Shown here one piece after another: positions 17,370 through 24,492 of a stretch of DNA of 64,000 nucleotides (the stretch's first letter is position 1; every line of letters starts with the position of its first letter). Under the pieces are notes generated by a model. That model saw nothing but the letters and a program-made list of their open reading frames with translations, was not told the DNA's origin and did no database searches. The position numbers and the translations under genes are program-made. Source of the stretch: Variovorax flavidus (lineage in GTDB: Bacteria; Pseudomonadota; Gammaproteobacteria; Burkholderiales; Burkholderiaceae_C); NCBI RefSeq assembly GCF_030317145.1, contig NZ_JASZYE010000005.1, forward strand, positions 310,001-374,000, read 5' to 3'.

Positions 17370-17381
17370 GAACGGTCGTTC
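17370..17381. promoter_or_regulatory. Candidate TetR operator upstream of the fad regulator
   Basis: A perfect palindrome, GAACG-GT-CGTTC, lies 20 bp upstream of the regulator's ATG in an A/T-rich segment (AAATAATAC on one side, CTATTTTG on the other). Size and position fit a TetR dimer site for autoregulation. I see no second copy just upstream of the acyl-CoA dehydrogenase gene, which suggests a single promoter for regulator and operon. Confidence 0.5.
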
Positions 17382-17410
17382 TATTTTGCAGCAGTTTCGG
17401 GGCTTCGGAA

Positions 17411-17447
17411 AGACGAAAGACCTGCAATAGTTGCAGGTCTTTCGTCT
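17411..17447 (-). terminator. Perfect 17-bp stem hairpin, probable terminator of the lipoprotein pair
   Basis: AGACGAAAGACCTGCAA (17411-17427) is followed by the 3-nt loop TAG and its exact complement (17431-17447). It lies 56 bp beyond the stop of the leftward lipoprotein gene and 61 bp upstream of the fad regulator start. On the minus strand it ends in TTTCGTCTTTCC, a weak U-tract. The stem is longer and more perfect than most intrinsic terminators. Confidence 0.55.
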
Positions 17448-17503
17448 GAAGCTTGGAATTCGGGGAGCGCGCCCCGCTTGTCGGTACGGCTCGGTGCCGG
17501 CGT

Positions 17504-18025
17504 CTACTGCAACGCGCCCCAGCGCGGGACGGCCGGCTCCGCTATCGCCCACTTCCACCCATTCGCCCCTTGGCAAGCCGTTGTGACGAATCGGGGCCGC
17601 GGCGCGTCGGTCGGCTCGGCATCGATGTCCTCCACCGAGAACGCGGCTTCCTTGCACGCTGCCAACGGCGTTGCGAACGCGCGCACCACGGTGACCTCGC
17701 CCTGCTTGTTGCCATAGGGCACCGAATGGCGCACTTCCCATGGCCGGCGCTCACCAACCGCCATTTCCCCCACCAGCGCGGCAATGCGATCCTGCTCCTC
17801 ACGGCTCAAATAGCGCATCGCGGCCTTGACGGATTCATCAACCCCGGCCTGTACGCCGATCCCGATCGCCACGCCCACCGCCGGATTGGAAGTGGCGGCA
17901 CCGGATGCAAGGCCCGCGACCGCGCCAGTGAGTCCGCCGGCGGCACCGCAAGCCGTCAATGCAGCCACGGCAGCAAACGCAACGAGCAGCCCCGCCAACC
18001 TGGCCCCCCGATGCCGGCCTCTCAT
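17504..18025 (-). CDS. Putative lipoprotein, paralogue of its upstream neighbour
   Basis: 173-aa predicted lipoprotein from the ATG at 18025, which overlaps the stop of the preceding gene as ATGA. The signal sequence ends in the lipobox ALTAC. A Gly/Ala-rich stretch (GAAGGLTGAVAGLASGAA, then VGVAIGIGVQAGV) resembles a glycine-zipper membrane segment. The C-terminal domain ends GWKWAIAEPAVPRWGALQ, close to the ending of the upstream protein (SRWAWASAEPATERWGSLQ). The two genes are thus a tandem duplication that has diverged. No function recognised. Confidence 0.72.
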   Translation of the reverse strand: MRGRHRGARLAGLLVAFAAVAALTACGAAGGLTGAVAGLASGAATSNPAVGVAIGIGVQAGVDESVKAAMRYLSREEQDRIAALVGEMAVGERRPWEVRHSVPYGNKQGEVTVVRAFATPLAACKEAAFSVEDIDAEPTDAPRPRFVTTACQGANGWKWAIAEPAVPRWGALQ

Positions 18026-18540
18026 TGCAGCGAACCCCATCGCTCGGTGGCCGGTTCCGCCGAGGCCCAGGCCCAGCGACTGCCGCTGCGGCAGATGGCC
18101 GCCACGTAGAACTCACTGGCCGGTAATGCATCCTTGCCGCTCTGCTCCACCGAGACAATGATCTCCTTGCAGTCGAGTTCGCCGGAACTGATGATGCGAC
18201 TGACCGCCACCCGGCCGGATTCCTCAGGCTCCAGGGGAAGCGAAAGCACCGTCTTCCACGCCTTGACCTGGCCGACCTTGAGCGGGCCGGCGACCTGCGC
18301 GATCTGCTCCTGCACTTCGCTGTGGATCTTGCGCTCGTGATACTGAACGCCGGCGCGCGCGATGGCCTGCACGGCGATGCCGATGCCGGAGGCCACTGCA
18401 GCGCTGTCTGTGATCGCGCCGGCAATGGCGCCGCCCGCAATGCCGGCGCCGGCCGAGGCGCTTTCGGCGAGGAGTGAACTGCAACCGCTCAGACTCAACA
18501 CGGAGGCGGCCAATACGCAGCCCCCCATCCATCTCTTCAT
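18022..18540 (-). CDS. Putative lipoprotein with glycine-zipper segment
   Basis: 172-aa predicted lipoprotein; MKRWMGGCVLAASVLSLSGC ends in the lipobox LSGC. After the Cys, a small-residue stretch (GAGIAGGAIAGAITD, then AAVASGIGIAVQAIARAG) looks like a glycine zipper that may insert in a membrane. The remaining about 110 residues carry two Cys (LDCKE and AICRSGS) and share layout and ending with the next gene, which overlaps by 4 bp. The pair is probably co-translated and the proteins may interact. No named family recognised. Confidence 0.75.
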   Translation of the reverse strand: MKRWMGGCVLAASVLSLSGCSSLLAESASAGAGIAGGAIAGAITDSAAVASGIGIAVQAIARAGVQYHERKIHSEVQEQIAQVAGPLKVGQVKAWKTVLSLPLEPEESGRVAVSRIISSGELDCKEIIVSVEQSGKDALPASEFYVAAICRSGSRWAWASAEPATERWGSLQ

Positions 18541-18596
18541 CTGCTCTTCCCTGTAGGGGCCTTCGGGCCCTCTTCAATCTGTATGTATGCCCGCGT

Positions 18597-19358
18597 TCAG
18601 CCTGCTGTCTCTTCGACGACCTTGCGCTTGTTGGTCGGCTGGATCCGGCGATGGTTGTCGTGGAACAGCTTCTGGAAGGCGGCGATCTGCCGGCGCGACA
18701 TCTGGATCGGCTGCTCCATCACCACCCAATTGACGTTCTCGGAACACGGCGGCGTTGTCAGCGAACCGGCGTAGAGCAACGCCCTGTGGCTGGACGGCAT
18801 CAGCGCTGCGAGGTCGATCTCCGCGTCGCGCGAGGCGCCTTCCGATGCCGGCAGATCGGCGAACAGCGGCGCGAGGGTCGGGTTCTCCTTGCCCGTCTTG
18901 ATGAGCACGCCGACGACGATGATCTTTCCGCTGGCGTCCTTGCTGACCAGGTGCATTTCCATCGGGAAGGACTTGCCGTCGAGATGATGTTCACTCGGCG
19001 TGTGGAAGTGAAACTGGGCCAGCTTGAAGTCGACGCCCTTGAAGCCAAGCACCTGGGGAGCGCTGTCGCCCACATCCATCTGGATGGTGTGGCCGTTGTT
19101 GACCAGCTTGCCGGCCGTCTTGCCGAAGCGGATCGCGACCTCGCGGTCCGCCAGGTGACTGGCCTTGTTGCGCTGGAGCGCGATGGGCGATTGCTGCTGG
19201 CCGATAGCGCAAAGCTGGTTTTCCTCAGCCAGTGCAGCCCATTCCTTCGGACCGGTCTTGCCGGCGTAGGACCAGTGCGAGTGTTCGGCCGCAGACGCGA
19301 CCGAACCGAAGCTGAAGGCCAGGAGGCCCGCAACGGCGAGACGTTCGACACAGGACAT
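18597..19358 (-). CDS. Periplasmic alpha-carbonic anhydrase
   Basis: 253-aa enzyme for reversible CO2 hydration. The ATG at 19358 (MSCVERLAVAG) is preceded by AAAGGT and gives a signal peptide cleaved near SAAEHSHW. The three zinc-binding His are visible: two in AQFHFHTPSEH and one in MEMHLVSK. Other alpha-class markers are QQQSPI, GSLTTPPCSE and NWVVMEQPI. The family acts in the periplasm, for example in CO2/bicarbonate exchange and pH control. It is a single gene, separated from the lipoprotein pair by 56 bp and from the sugar-acid operon by a terminator. Confidence 0.94.
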   Translation of the reverse strand: MSCVERLAVAGLLAFSFGSVASAAEHSHWSYAGKTGPKEWAALAEENQLCAIGQQQSPIALQRNKASHLADREVAIRFGKTAGKLVNNGHTIQMDVGDSAPQVLGFKGVDFKLAQFHFHTPSEHHLDGKSFPMEMHLVSKDASGKIIVVGVLIKTGKENPTLAPLFADLPASEGASRDAEIDLAALMPSSHRALLYAGSLTTPPCSENVNWVVMEQPIQMSRRQIAAFQKLFHDNHRRIQPTNKRKVVEETAG

Positions 19359-19458
19359 GGAGTGACCTTTGAAATGAGAATTGAATGGGCCCCTCACGCA
19401 GCACGACTGCGTGGAAGCTATTCAAGTCTCACCCGGAGCAAAGGTCAACCGGTCTGAA

Positions 19459-19481
19459 AATGAGACGGGACTCGTCTCATT
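19459..19481 (-). terminator. Terminator after the FAH/SDR operon
   Basis: A 9-bp perfect stem, AATGAGACG (19459-19467) with CGTCTCATT (19473-19481) and a 5-nt loop, lies 42 bp after the FAH-family stop. On the minus strand it is followed by TTCAG after the stem's own terminal T residues, giving TTTTC. It fits a rho-independent terminator closing the leftward sugar-acid operon. Confidence 0.6.
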
Positions 19482-19523
19482 CTTCGCAGGCAAACGGCTT
19501 GGTGCCGAGTGCAGATCCTGCAG

Positions 19524-20372
19524 TCAGAGCTTGAAAGGCACGACTTCCTGGCGTTGTTCACCCAGGCCTTCGATGCCGAGCGTCATCACATCGCCCTTCT
19601 TCAGGAAGACCGGTGGCTTCATGCCCATGCCCACGCCGGGTGGCGTGCCGGTGGTGATGATGTCGCCGGGCTCCAGGGTATTGAGCTGGCTGACGTAGCT
19701 CACGAGCTTGGCGACGTTGAAGATCATGGTCTTGGTGCTGCCGGTCTGCACGCGCTTGCCGTTGAGATCGAGCCACATGGCGAGCTTCTGCGGATTGGGC
19801 ACCTCGTCCCGCGTGACCAGCCAGGGGCCGATCGGGCCGAAGGTGTCGAAGCCCTTGCCCTTGTCCCAGGTCAGGCCGCGCTCGAGCTGCCATTCGCGCT
19901 CGCTGACGTCGTTGATGGTGCAGTAGCCCGCCACGTAGTTGAGCGCATCCTTCTGCGACACGTACCGCGCGCGGGTGCCGATCACCACGCCGAGTTCGAC
20001 TTCCCAGTCGCCCTTGACGGAGCCCTTGGGCAGCATCACGGGGTCATTCGGCCCCTGGATGCAGCTGATGGCCTTGGTGAAGACCACCGGCTCCTTCGGA
20101 ATGGGCATGCCCGATTCCGCCGCATGGTCCGCGTAGTTGAGGCCGATGGCGATGAACTTGCCGACGCTCGCCACGGGGCAGCCATAGCGCGGCTTGCCTC
20201 GGACCAGCGGCAGCTTGTCGACCTTGAGCTTGCGCAGCTTGGCCAGCGCGGCATCGCCGAGTTGCTCGGGGCCGATGTCCTTGACCACGGCGCTGAGGTC
20301 GCGCAGTTGGCCGCCGTCGTCGACGAGTCCCGGCTTTTCCTTGCCCGGGTTGCCATAGCGAACGAGTTTCAT
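19524..20372 (-). CDS. Fumarylacetoacetate hydrolase family protein, probable 2,4-diketo-3-deoxy sugar acid hydrolase
   Basis: 282-aa FAH-fold hydrolase that splits C-C bonds of 2,4-diketo acids or related substrates. The N-terminal cap reads MKLVRYGNPGKEKPGLVDDGG, as in ureidoglycolate-lyase-like members. Metal-binding residues sit in WEVELGVVIGTRAR (Glu-x-Glu) and INDVSEREWQ (Asp). TTGTPPGVGMG is the family C-terminal signature. It is the last gene of a leftward operon with two SDRs, one resembling 2-keto-3-deoxy-L-fuconate dehydrogenase. Its likely job is hydrolysis of 2,4-diketo-3-deoxy-L-fuconate (or rhamnonate) to pyruvate and lactate. Family certain; substrate inferred. Confidence 0.85.
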   Translation of the reverse strand: MKLVRYGNPGKEKPGLVDDGGQLRDLSAVVKDIGPEQLGDAALAKLRKLKVDKLPLVRGKPRYGCPVASVGKFIAIGLNYADHAAESGMPIPKEPVVFTKAISCIQGPNDPVMLPKGSVKGDWEVELGVVIGTRARYVSQKDALNYVAGYCTINDVSEREWQLERGLTWDKGKGFDTFGPIGPWLVTRDEVPNPQKLAMWLDLNGKRVQTGSTKTMIFNVAKLVSYVSQLNTLEPGDIITTGTPPGVGMGMKPPVFLKKGDVMTLGIEGLGEQRQEVVPFKL

Positions 20373-20391
20373 GTTGTCCTTTCTTCTGAGA

Positions 20392-21138
20392 TCAATAAGT
20401 GGAACGACCGCCGGAAAGATCGAAAACGGCGCCGGTGGAAAACGAGCAATCTTCGGTGCAAAGCCAGGCGACCATCGCGGCGATCTCCTCCACTTTGCCG
20501 AAGCGGCCCATCGGGATCTTCGAGAGCATGAACGCGATGTGGTCCGGCGACATCTGGTCGAAGATCGCGGTCTTCACCGCCGCCGGCGTCACGCAGTTCA
20601 CGCGGACACCCGTGTCGGCCAGCTCCTTGCCGAGCGACTTGGTGAGTGCGATGAGACCCGCCTTGCTGGCGCTGTAGGCGCTGGCGTTGGGGTTGCCGTC
20701 CTTGCCCGCCACGGAGGCGATGTTGACGATGCGGCCGTAGCCTTGCATGCGCATCTGCGAGACGACTTCCCGGCAGCAGATGAACGGGCCGGTGAGGTTC
20801 ACGTCCATCACCTGACGCCATGCGTCGACCGGGTACTCCCAGAGCTTGGTGTTCGGCCCCGTGATGCCGGCGCTGTTGATGAGCGCGTCGATGCGCCCGG
20901 CCTGCGCGAGCGTGGCGGCAACGGCCTTGGCCACGGACGGCTGCTGCGTCACGTCGACGGTGAGCGCGAAGGCCTTGGCACCGAGCGACCACGCGGCCTT
21001 CGTGGCGGCTTCGCCGTCGCGGTCCCAGATCGTCACACTGCCGCCCGACGCCAGCAGGCGCTGCACGACGCCGTACCCGAGGCCGGTCGCGCCTCCCGTG
21101 ACGACGGCATGCCGCCCTGCGAAGTCGAGTTGGTTCAT
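20392..21138 (-). CDS. SDR family dehydrogenase (sugar or sugar-acid oxidising, first of pair)
   Basis: 248-aa classical SDR. Cofactor loop TGGATGLGYGVVQRL at about residues 15-29, NSAG at about 90, Ser in NIASVAGKDG and the YxxxK motif YSASK. Asp after the second strand (IWDRDGE) suggests NAD preference. Its ATG overlaps the stop of the upstream SDR (ATGA), and the FAH gene starts 19 bp after its stop, so the three form one operon. The role may be oxidation of L-fucose or a similar sugar, or of a keto-deoxy acid. The precise step cannot be assigned from sequence. Confidence 0.85.
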   Translation of the reverse strand: MNQLDFAGRHAVVTGGATGLGYGVVQRLLASGGSVTIWDRDGEAATKAAWSLGAKAFALTVDVTQQPSVAKAVAATLAQAGRIDALINSAGITGPNTKLWEYPVDAWRQVMDVNLTGPFICCREVVSQMRMQGYGRIVNIASVAGKDGNPNASAYSASKAGLIALTKSLGKELADTGVRVNCVTPAAVKTAIFDQMSPDHIAFMLSKIPMGRFGKVEEIAAMVAWLCTEDCSFSTGAVFDLSGGRSTY

Positions 21139-21869
21139 ATGGTGATGCCTCCGTCGACCGTGAACGCCTGACCCGTGGCGAAGACCGATTCGTCGCTCGC
21201 CAGGAACACCACCACCGGCGCGATCTCCTCGGCCTTCGCGAGCCGGCCCATCGGCTGGCGCGCGATGAAGGCCTTGCGCGCTTCTTCCGGGTCGGCATTG
21301 GCGTTGATGCGATCGCCGAGCGAAGGCGTATCGACCGTGCCGGGGCACACCGCGTTGCAGCGGATGCCCTTGGTCACGAAGTCGGCGGCCACGCTCTTCG
21401 TCAGGCCGAGCACCGCCGCCTTGGTCGTGCCGTACACGAAGCGATTCGGCAGGCCTTTCATGCTGGAGCACACGCTCGCCATGTTGATGATGCTGCCACG
21501 CCCGGCGGCGAGCATGCCCGGCAGGACGGCCTGGATGGTCCAGAACTGTGCGCGAACATTGAGATGGAAGGCAAATTCGAGATCGGCATCGGTGGCATCC
21601 AGCGCCGTGCCGTTGTGCACCACGCCCGCGCAGTTGAACAGCACATCGAGCGAGGGTAGCGTCTTCACGAAGGCGTCGATGGCGGCCTTGTCGAGCACGT
21701 CGAGCCGTGCCGTCCTGATGTTGGCGACGCCCGCATAGCGATCGAGCAGTTTCTCGTTGACGTCTGTGGCCCACACCTGGGCGCCCTCGGCCGCGAGTGC
21801 GAGCGCGCTCGCGTGGCCGATGCCCTGTCCGGCCGCGGTGACGAGTGCGGTCTTGCCCTGGAGTCTCAT
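21135..21869 (-). CDS. SDR family dehydrogenase, 2-keto-3-deoxy-L-fuconate dehydrogenase-like
   Basis: 244-aa classical SDR. Cofactor loop TAAGQGIGHASALAL, Asp at the end of strand 2 (ATDVNE; NAD preference), FNCAGVVHNGTALD, NMASVCSSMKG, YGTTK and CPGTVDTPSL. The last three resemble the group that contains 2-keto-3-deoxy-L-fuconate 4-dehydrogenases and animal DHRS6. It is the first gene of the leftward operon, divergent from the GntR regulator across a 161-bp region rich in palindromes. A role in producing the 2,4-diketo acid hydrolysed by the FAH enzyme would make the operon coherent. Confidence 0.85.
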   Translation of the reverse strand: MRLQGKTALVTAAGQGIGHASALALAAEGAQVWATDVNEKLLDRYAGVANIRTARLDVLDKAAIDAFVKTLPSLDVLFNCAGVVHNGTALDATDADLEFAFHLNVRAQFWTIQAVLPGMLAAGRGSIINMASVCSSMKGLPNRFVYGTTKAAVLGLTKSVAADFVTKGIRCNAVCPGTVDTPSLGDRINANADPEEARKAFIARQPMGRLAKAEEIAPVVVFLASDESVFATGQAFTVDGGITI

Positions 21870-21967
21870 GGGATGTCCTCGTTGAAGCTTTGTCGGATGG
21901 TCGCGCCACCGGGGTCCGCAGCGTTCAGGGTTTCGCCGGATGGCTGCCGGGCGGTGCCAATCGTATT

Positions 21968-22003
21968 CTGAATTGGCCTGACCACTTGTCCAATTCAGGA
22001 CAA
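21968..22003. promoter_or_regulatory. Nested palindromes, probable operator of the FadR-type GntR regulator
   Basis: Two perfect inverted repeats overlap between the divergent SDR and GntR genes. CTGAATTGG-N13-CCAATTCAG covers 21968-21998, and TTGTCC-N6-GGACAA covers 21986-22003. Inside the first, AATTGG-CCTGA-CCACTT resembles the AATTGG-N5-CCAATT sites used by PdhR/LldR-like FCD regulators. The arrangement gives at least two competing dimer sites positioned to control both directions. Confidence 0.55.
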
Positions 22004-22030
22004 CCCTTAAGCCCCCTCAATACGCATCTC

Positions 22031-22738
22031 GTGCCGCTACAGACCGTCGAACCCCGCCGTCTCTATCGCCAGATCGCCGATCAGCTGCGCGCGCTGATCG
22101 CCGGCGGCGAGTTCGCGGTCGGTGCACGGCTGCCGGCGGAACGCGACCTGTCCAAGCAACTCGGCGTGAGCCGCCCTTCGGTGCGCGAGGCGCTGATCGC
22201 GTTGGAGGTCGAGGGCTGGGTCGAAGTGAGAACGGGCTCCGGGGTCTACGTGCTCGATCGTTCGCACCGCGCGTCCGAGCCGGTAGAGGGGGCCGAGTGG
22301 GGTCCGCTGGAGCTGATCCGCGCCCGCCGCGTGGTCGAAGGCGAAACCGCGGCGCTAGCCGCCACGATGGGCAAGCGCAAGGACGTGGACGCCATGACCC
22401 GCGCCATCGAAACCATGCGCGAGATGGCTGACCGCAACGTGATGCCGCTCGAAGGCGACAGGGCCTTCCACCTGGCCGTCGTCGACGCCTGCGGCAACGT
22501 CGTGCTGTCCGAGACCGTGCAGGGCTTCTGGGATTCGCGCAAGGGTCCGATCTTCACGCGCCTCGGCGGCTACTTCGAGACCGTGAAGTCGTGGCGCTCG
22601 GCCATCCAGGAGCACGAAGCCATTCGCGATGCCATCGCCGCACGCGACGCAGACGGCGCGCGCCGGGCGATGCACGAGCACATGGACAAGTCGCACCAGA
22701 GATTCAGCGCGAGCTGGCGCCGCGCAAAGGTTTCCTGA
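22031..22738 (+). CDS. FadR/GntR family transcriptional regulator (FCD domain)
   Basis: 235-aa regulator; no ATG is suitable, so the start is taken as the GTG at 22031 (MPLQTVEPRRLYRQI), which gives the normal family length. The winged helix covers about residues 10-75: GARLPAERDLSKQLGVSRP, then REALIALEVEGWVEVRTGSG. The FCD ligand domain (about 90-225) contains the expected His residues in DRAFHLAVVDACGN and QEHEAIRDAI. Such regulators sense organic or sugar acids. Position between a leftward SDR/FAH operon and a rightward TRAP/UxaA/Ldh2 operon suggests it governs both. DctP follows 47 bp later. Confidence 0.88.
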   Translation: MPLQTVEPRRLYRQIADQLRALIAGGEFAVGARLPAERDLSKQLGVSRPSVREALIALEVEGWVEVRTGSGVYVLDRSHRASEPVEGAEWGPLELIRARRVVEGETAALAATMGKRKDVDAMTRAIETMREMADRNVMPLEGDRAFHLAVVDACGNVVLSETVQGFWDSRKGPIFTRLGGYFETVKSWRSAIQEHEAIRDAIAARDADGARRAMHEHMDKSHQRFSASWRRAKVS

Positions 22739-22785
22739 TCCGCCAGCAGTGTGTTCTCTTTTCCAACCCACAACGGAGACAACCG

Positions 22786-23781
22786 ATGACCAGCAAACGT
22801 TTCGCCATCAAGACCATCGCAGCTTGCGCCATCGCTGCCAGCGCGCTCGGCGCCTTCGGCGTCGCGCAGGCGCAGACGAAGCTCAAGTGGGCGCACGTCT
22901 ATGAAACTTCCGAGCCCTTCCACAAGTACTCGGTGTGGGCGGGCGACGAGATCAAGAAGCGCACCAACGGCAAGTACGAGATCCAGGTGTTCCCGGCGTC
23001 GAGCCTGGGCAAGGAATCGGACATCAACCAGGGCCTGACGCTGGGCACGGTGGACATCATCCTGACCGGCGCGAGCTTCGCGGGCAACACTTACAAGCCG
23101 CTGGCCGTCACCTACTTCCCCTTCATCTTCCGTGATTCGGAACACCTGTTGAAGTACGCCAAGAGCGACGTGTTCGCGGAGCTGGCCAAGGGCTACGACG
23201 AAAAGAGCGGCAACCACATCGTCGCACTCAACTACTACGGCGCACGCAACGTCACCTCCTCGGCGGCAAAGCCGGTCGCCAAGCCGGAAGACATGAAGGG
23301 CCTGAAGATCCGGGTGCCTGACGCCCCGGCCTACCTGGCCTTCCCGAAGTCGCTCGGCGCGAACCCGACGCCGATCGCCTTCGCGGAGGTCTATCTGGCG
23401 CTGCAGAACGGCACGGTCGACGCACAGGAGAACCCGTTGCCCACCATCGAGGCGAAGAAGTTCTATGAAGTGCAGAAGAACATCTCGCTCACCGGCCACA
23501 TCGTCGATTCGCTGCTCACGGTGGTCTCCGGCCCGTTGTGGCAAAAGCTCACGCCCGACGAGAAGAAGATCTTCACCGAGGTGATGCAGGAGGCCGCCGA
23601 GAAGACCGGCCGCGAAATCATCGCCTCCGAAGCCCGCCTGACCGAGGAGTTCAAGAAGAAGGGCAACAACGTGATCACGGTCGACAAGAACGCGTTCCGC
23701 GAAGCGGTGCTCAAGAACACCAAGCCCACGGACCAGGGCTACCGCCAGCAGGACTACGACCGCATCCTGGCGATCAAGTAG
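22786..23781 (+). CDS. dctP: TRAP transporter substrate-binding protein DctP
   Basis: 331-aa periplasmic receptor of a tripartite ATP-independent transporter. Signal peptide up to GVAQAQ (about residue 30). The family core is clear: DMKGLKIRVPDAPAYLAF with the ligand-carboxylate Arg, then SLGANPTPIAFAEVYLALQNGTVDAQENP. The sequence resembles receptors for sugar acids and similar carboxylates. Preceded by ACGGAGAC as ribosome-binding site. It starts the rightward operon dctP-dctQ-dctM-uxaA-ldh2. A dispersed two-hairpin repeat begins right after its stop, which could shape mRNA levels of the receptor relative to the membrane subunits. Confidence 0.93.
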   Translation: MTSKRFAIKTIAACAIAASALGAFGVAQAQTKLKWAHVYETSEPFHKYSVWAGDEIKKRTNGKYEIQVFPASSLGKESDINQGLTLGTVDIILTGASFAGNTYKPLAVTYFPFIFRDSEHLLKYAKSDVFAELAKGYDEKSGNHIVALNYYGARNVTSSAAKPVAKPEDMKGLKIRVPDAPAYLAFPKSLGANPTPIAFAEVYLALQNGTVDAQENPLPTIEAKKFYEVQKNISLTGHIVDSLLTVVSGPLWQKLTPDEKKIFTEVMQEAAEKTGREIIASEARLTEEFKKKGNNVITVDKNAFREAVLKNTKPTDQGYRQQDYDRILAIK

Positions 23782-23876
23782 AAACCACCCCCGTTTCTTG
23801 CTCACTTCGTGTAGCTGAATCCCCCCTCGAGGGGGCAACACCTGCGGCCCGGCGGAGCCGGTTCCGCGGTGTTTCC
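23782..23876 (+). repeat. Copy B of a two-hairpin 3'-UTR repeat
   Basis: Begins immediately after the dctP stop codon (TAG at 23779-23781). In the plus direction it reads a CCACCCCC box, CACTTCGTGTAG, the hairpin CCCCCTCGAGGGGG, GCAACACC, an inverted repeat around CCGGCGGAGCCGG, and a closing CGCGGTGTTTC. It matches copies A (14265-14357) and C (32987-33076) along its whole length and has the same orientation relative to the preceding gene. It separates dctP from dctQ. Confidence 0.87.
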
Positions 23877-23916
23877 CGCGAAGGCCGCACCGCAATGCAC
23901 CTGCAAGGAGATGCGA

Positions 23917-24474
23917 TTGACTGAACAAAAGATCATTGACGACGAGGGGCACTTCCATGCGGAAGACGAGGTGGTCGATCTGTCCGACACCATTGCCGAG
24001 GGGTGGATTGCGCTTGCGCTCTTCTGGCTTCTCGGGCTCACGGTGTTCTATCAGTTCGTCACGCGCTATGTGATGAATGATTCCGCGGCATGGACGGAGG
24101 AAGTCGCCCGCTACATGCTGATCGGCGTGGTGTTCATCGGCGCGGCGATCGGCGTGGCAAAGAACAATCAGATCCAGGTCGACTTCTTCTATCGCCACAT
24201 TCCGGCGGCGATGGGCCGCTGGATGTCGAAGGCGGTGGACGTGATCCGCGTCCTCTTCTTCGTCGCGGCTGCGGTCATGACCGTGCAGATGATGATCAAG
24301 ATCGGCAACCAGACGCGCATGACCATCGTCGACCTGCCGATGAACATCGTCTACGGCCTGTGCCTGTTCGGCTTCGCGGCCATGGCATGGCGCTCGGTGC
24401 AGACCGCGCGCATCCACTGGCGCCGCGGCTACAGCGTGCTCGAACGCCCCGAATCCACCCTGGCCGACCACTGA
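23917..24474 (+). CDS. dctQ: TRAP transporter small permease DctQ
   Basis: About 185-aa four-helix inner-membrane subunit. The sequence AAGGAG (23905-23910) directly abuts an ATG at 23911, leaving no spacing, while the in-frame TTG at 23917 has a proper 6-nt spacing. I therefore prefer the TTG start (MTEQKIIDDEGHF); the ATG would add two residues. Membrane segments include WIALALFWLLGLTVFYQF and VRYMLIGVVFIGAAIGVA-like stretches, with the family pattern MNDSAAWTEEVARYMLI. It links the receptor to the large permease; DctM follows after 18 bp. Confidence 0.88.
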   Translation: MTEQKIIDDEGHFHAEDEVVDLSDTIAEGWIALALFWLLGLTVFYQFVTRYVMNDSAAWTEEVARYMLIGVVFIGAAIGVAKNNQIQVDFFYRHIPAAMGRWMSKAVDVIRVLFFVAAAVMTVQMMIKIGNQTRMTIVDLPMNIVYGLCLFGFAAMAWRSVQTARIHWRRGYSVLERPESTLADH

Positions 24475-24492
24475 CGAACGGAAGCCACGCAC

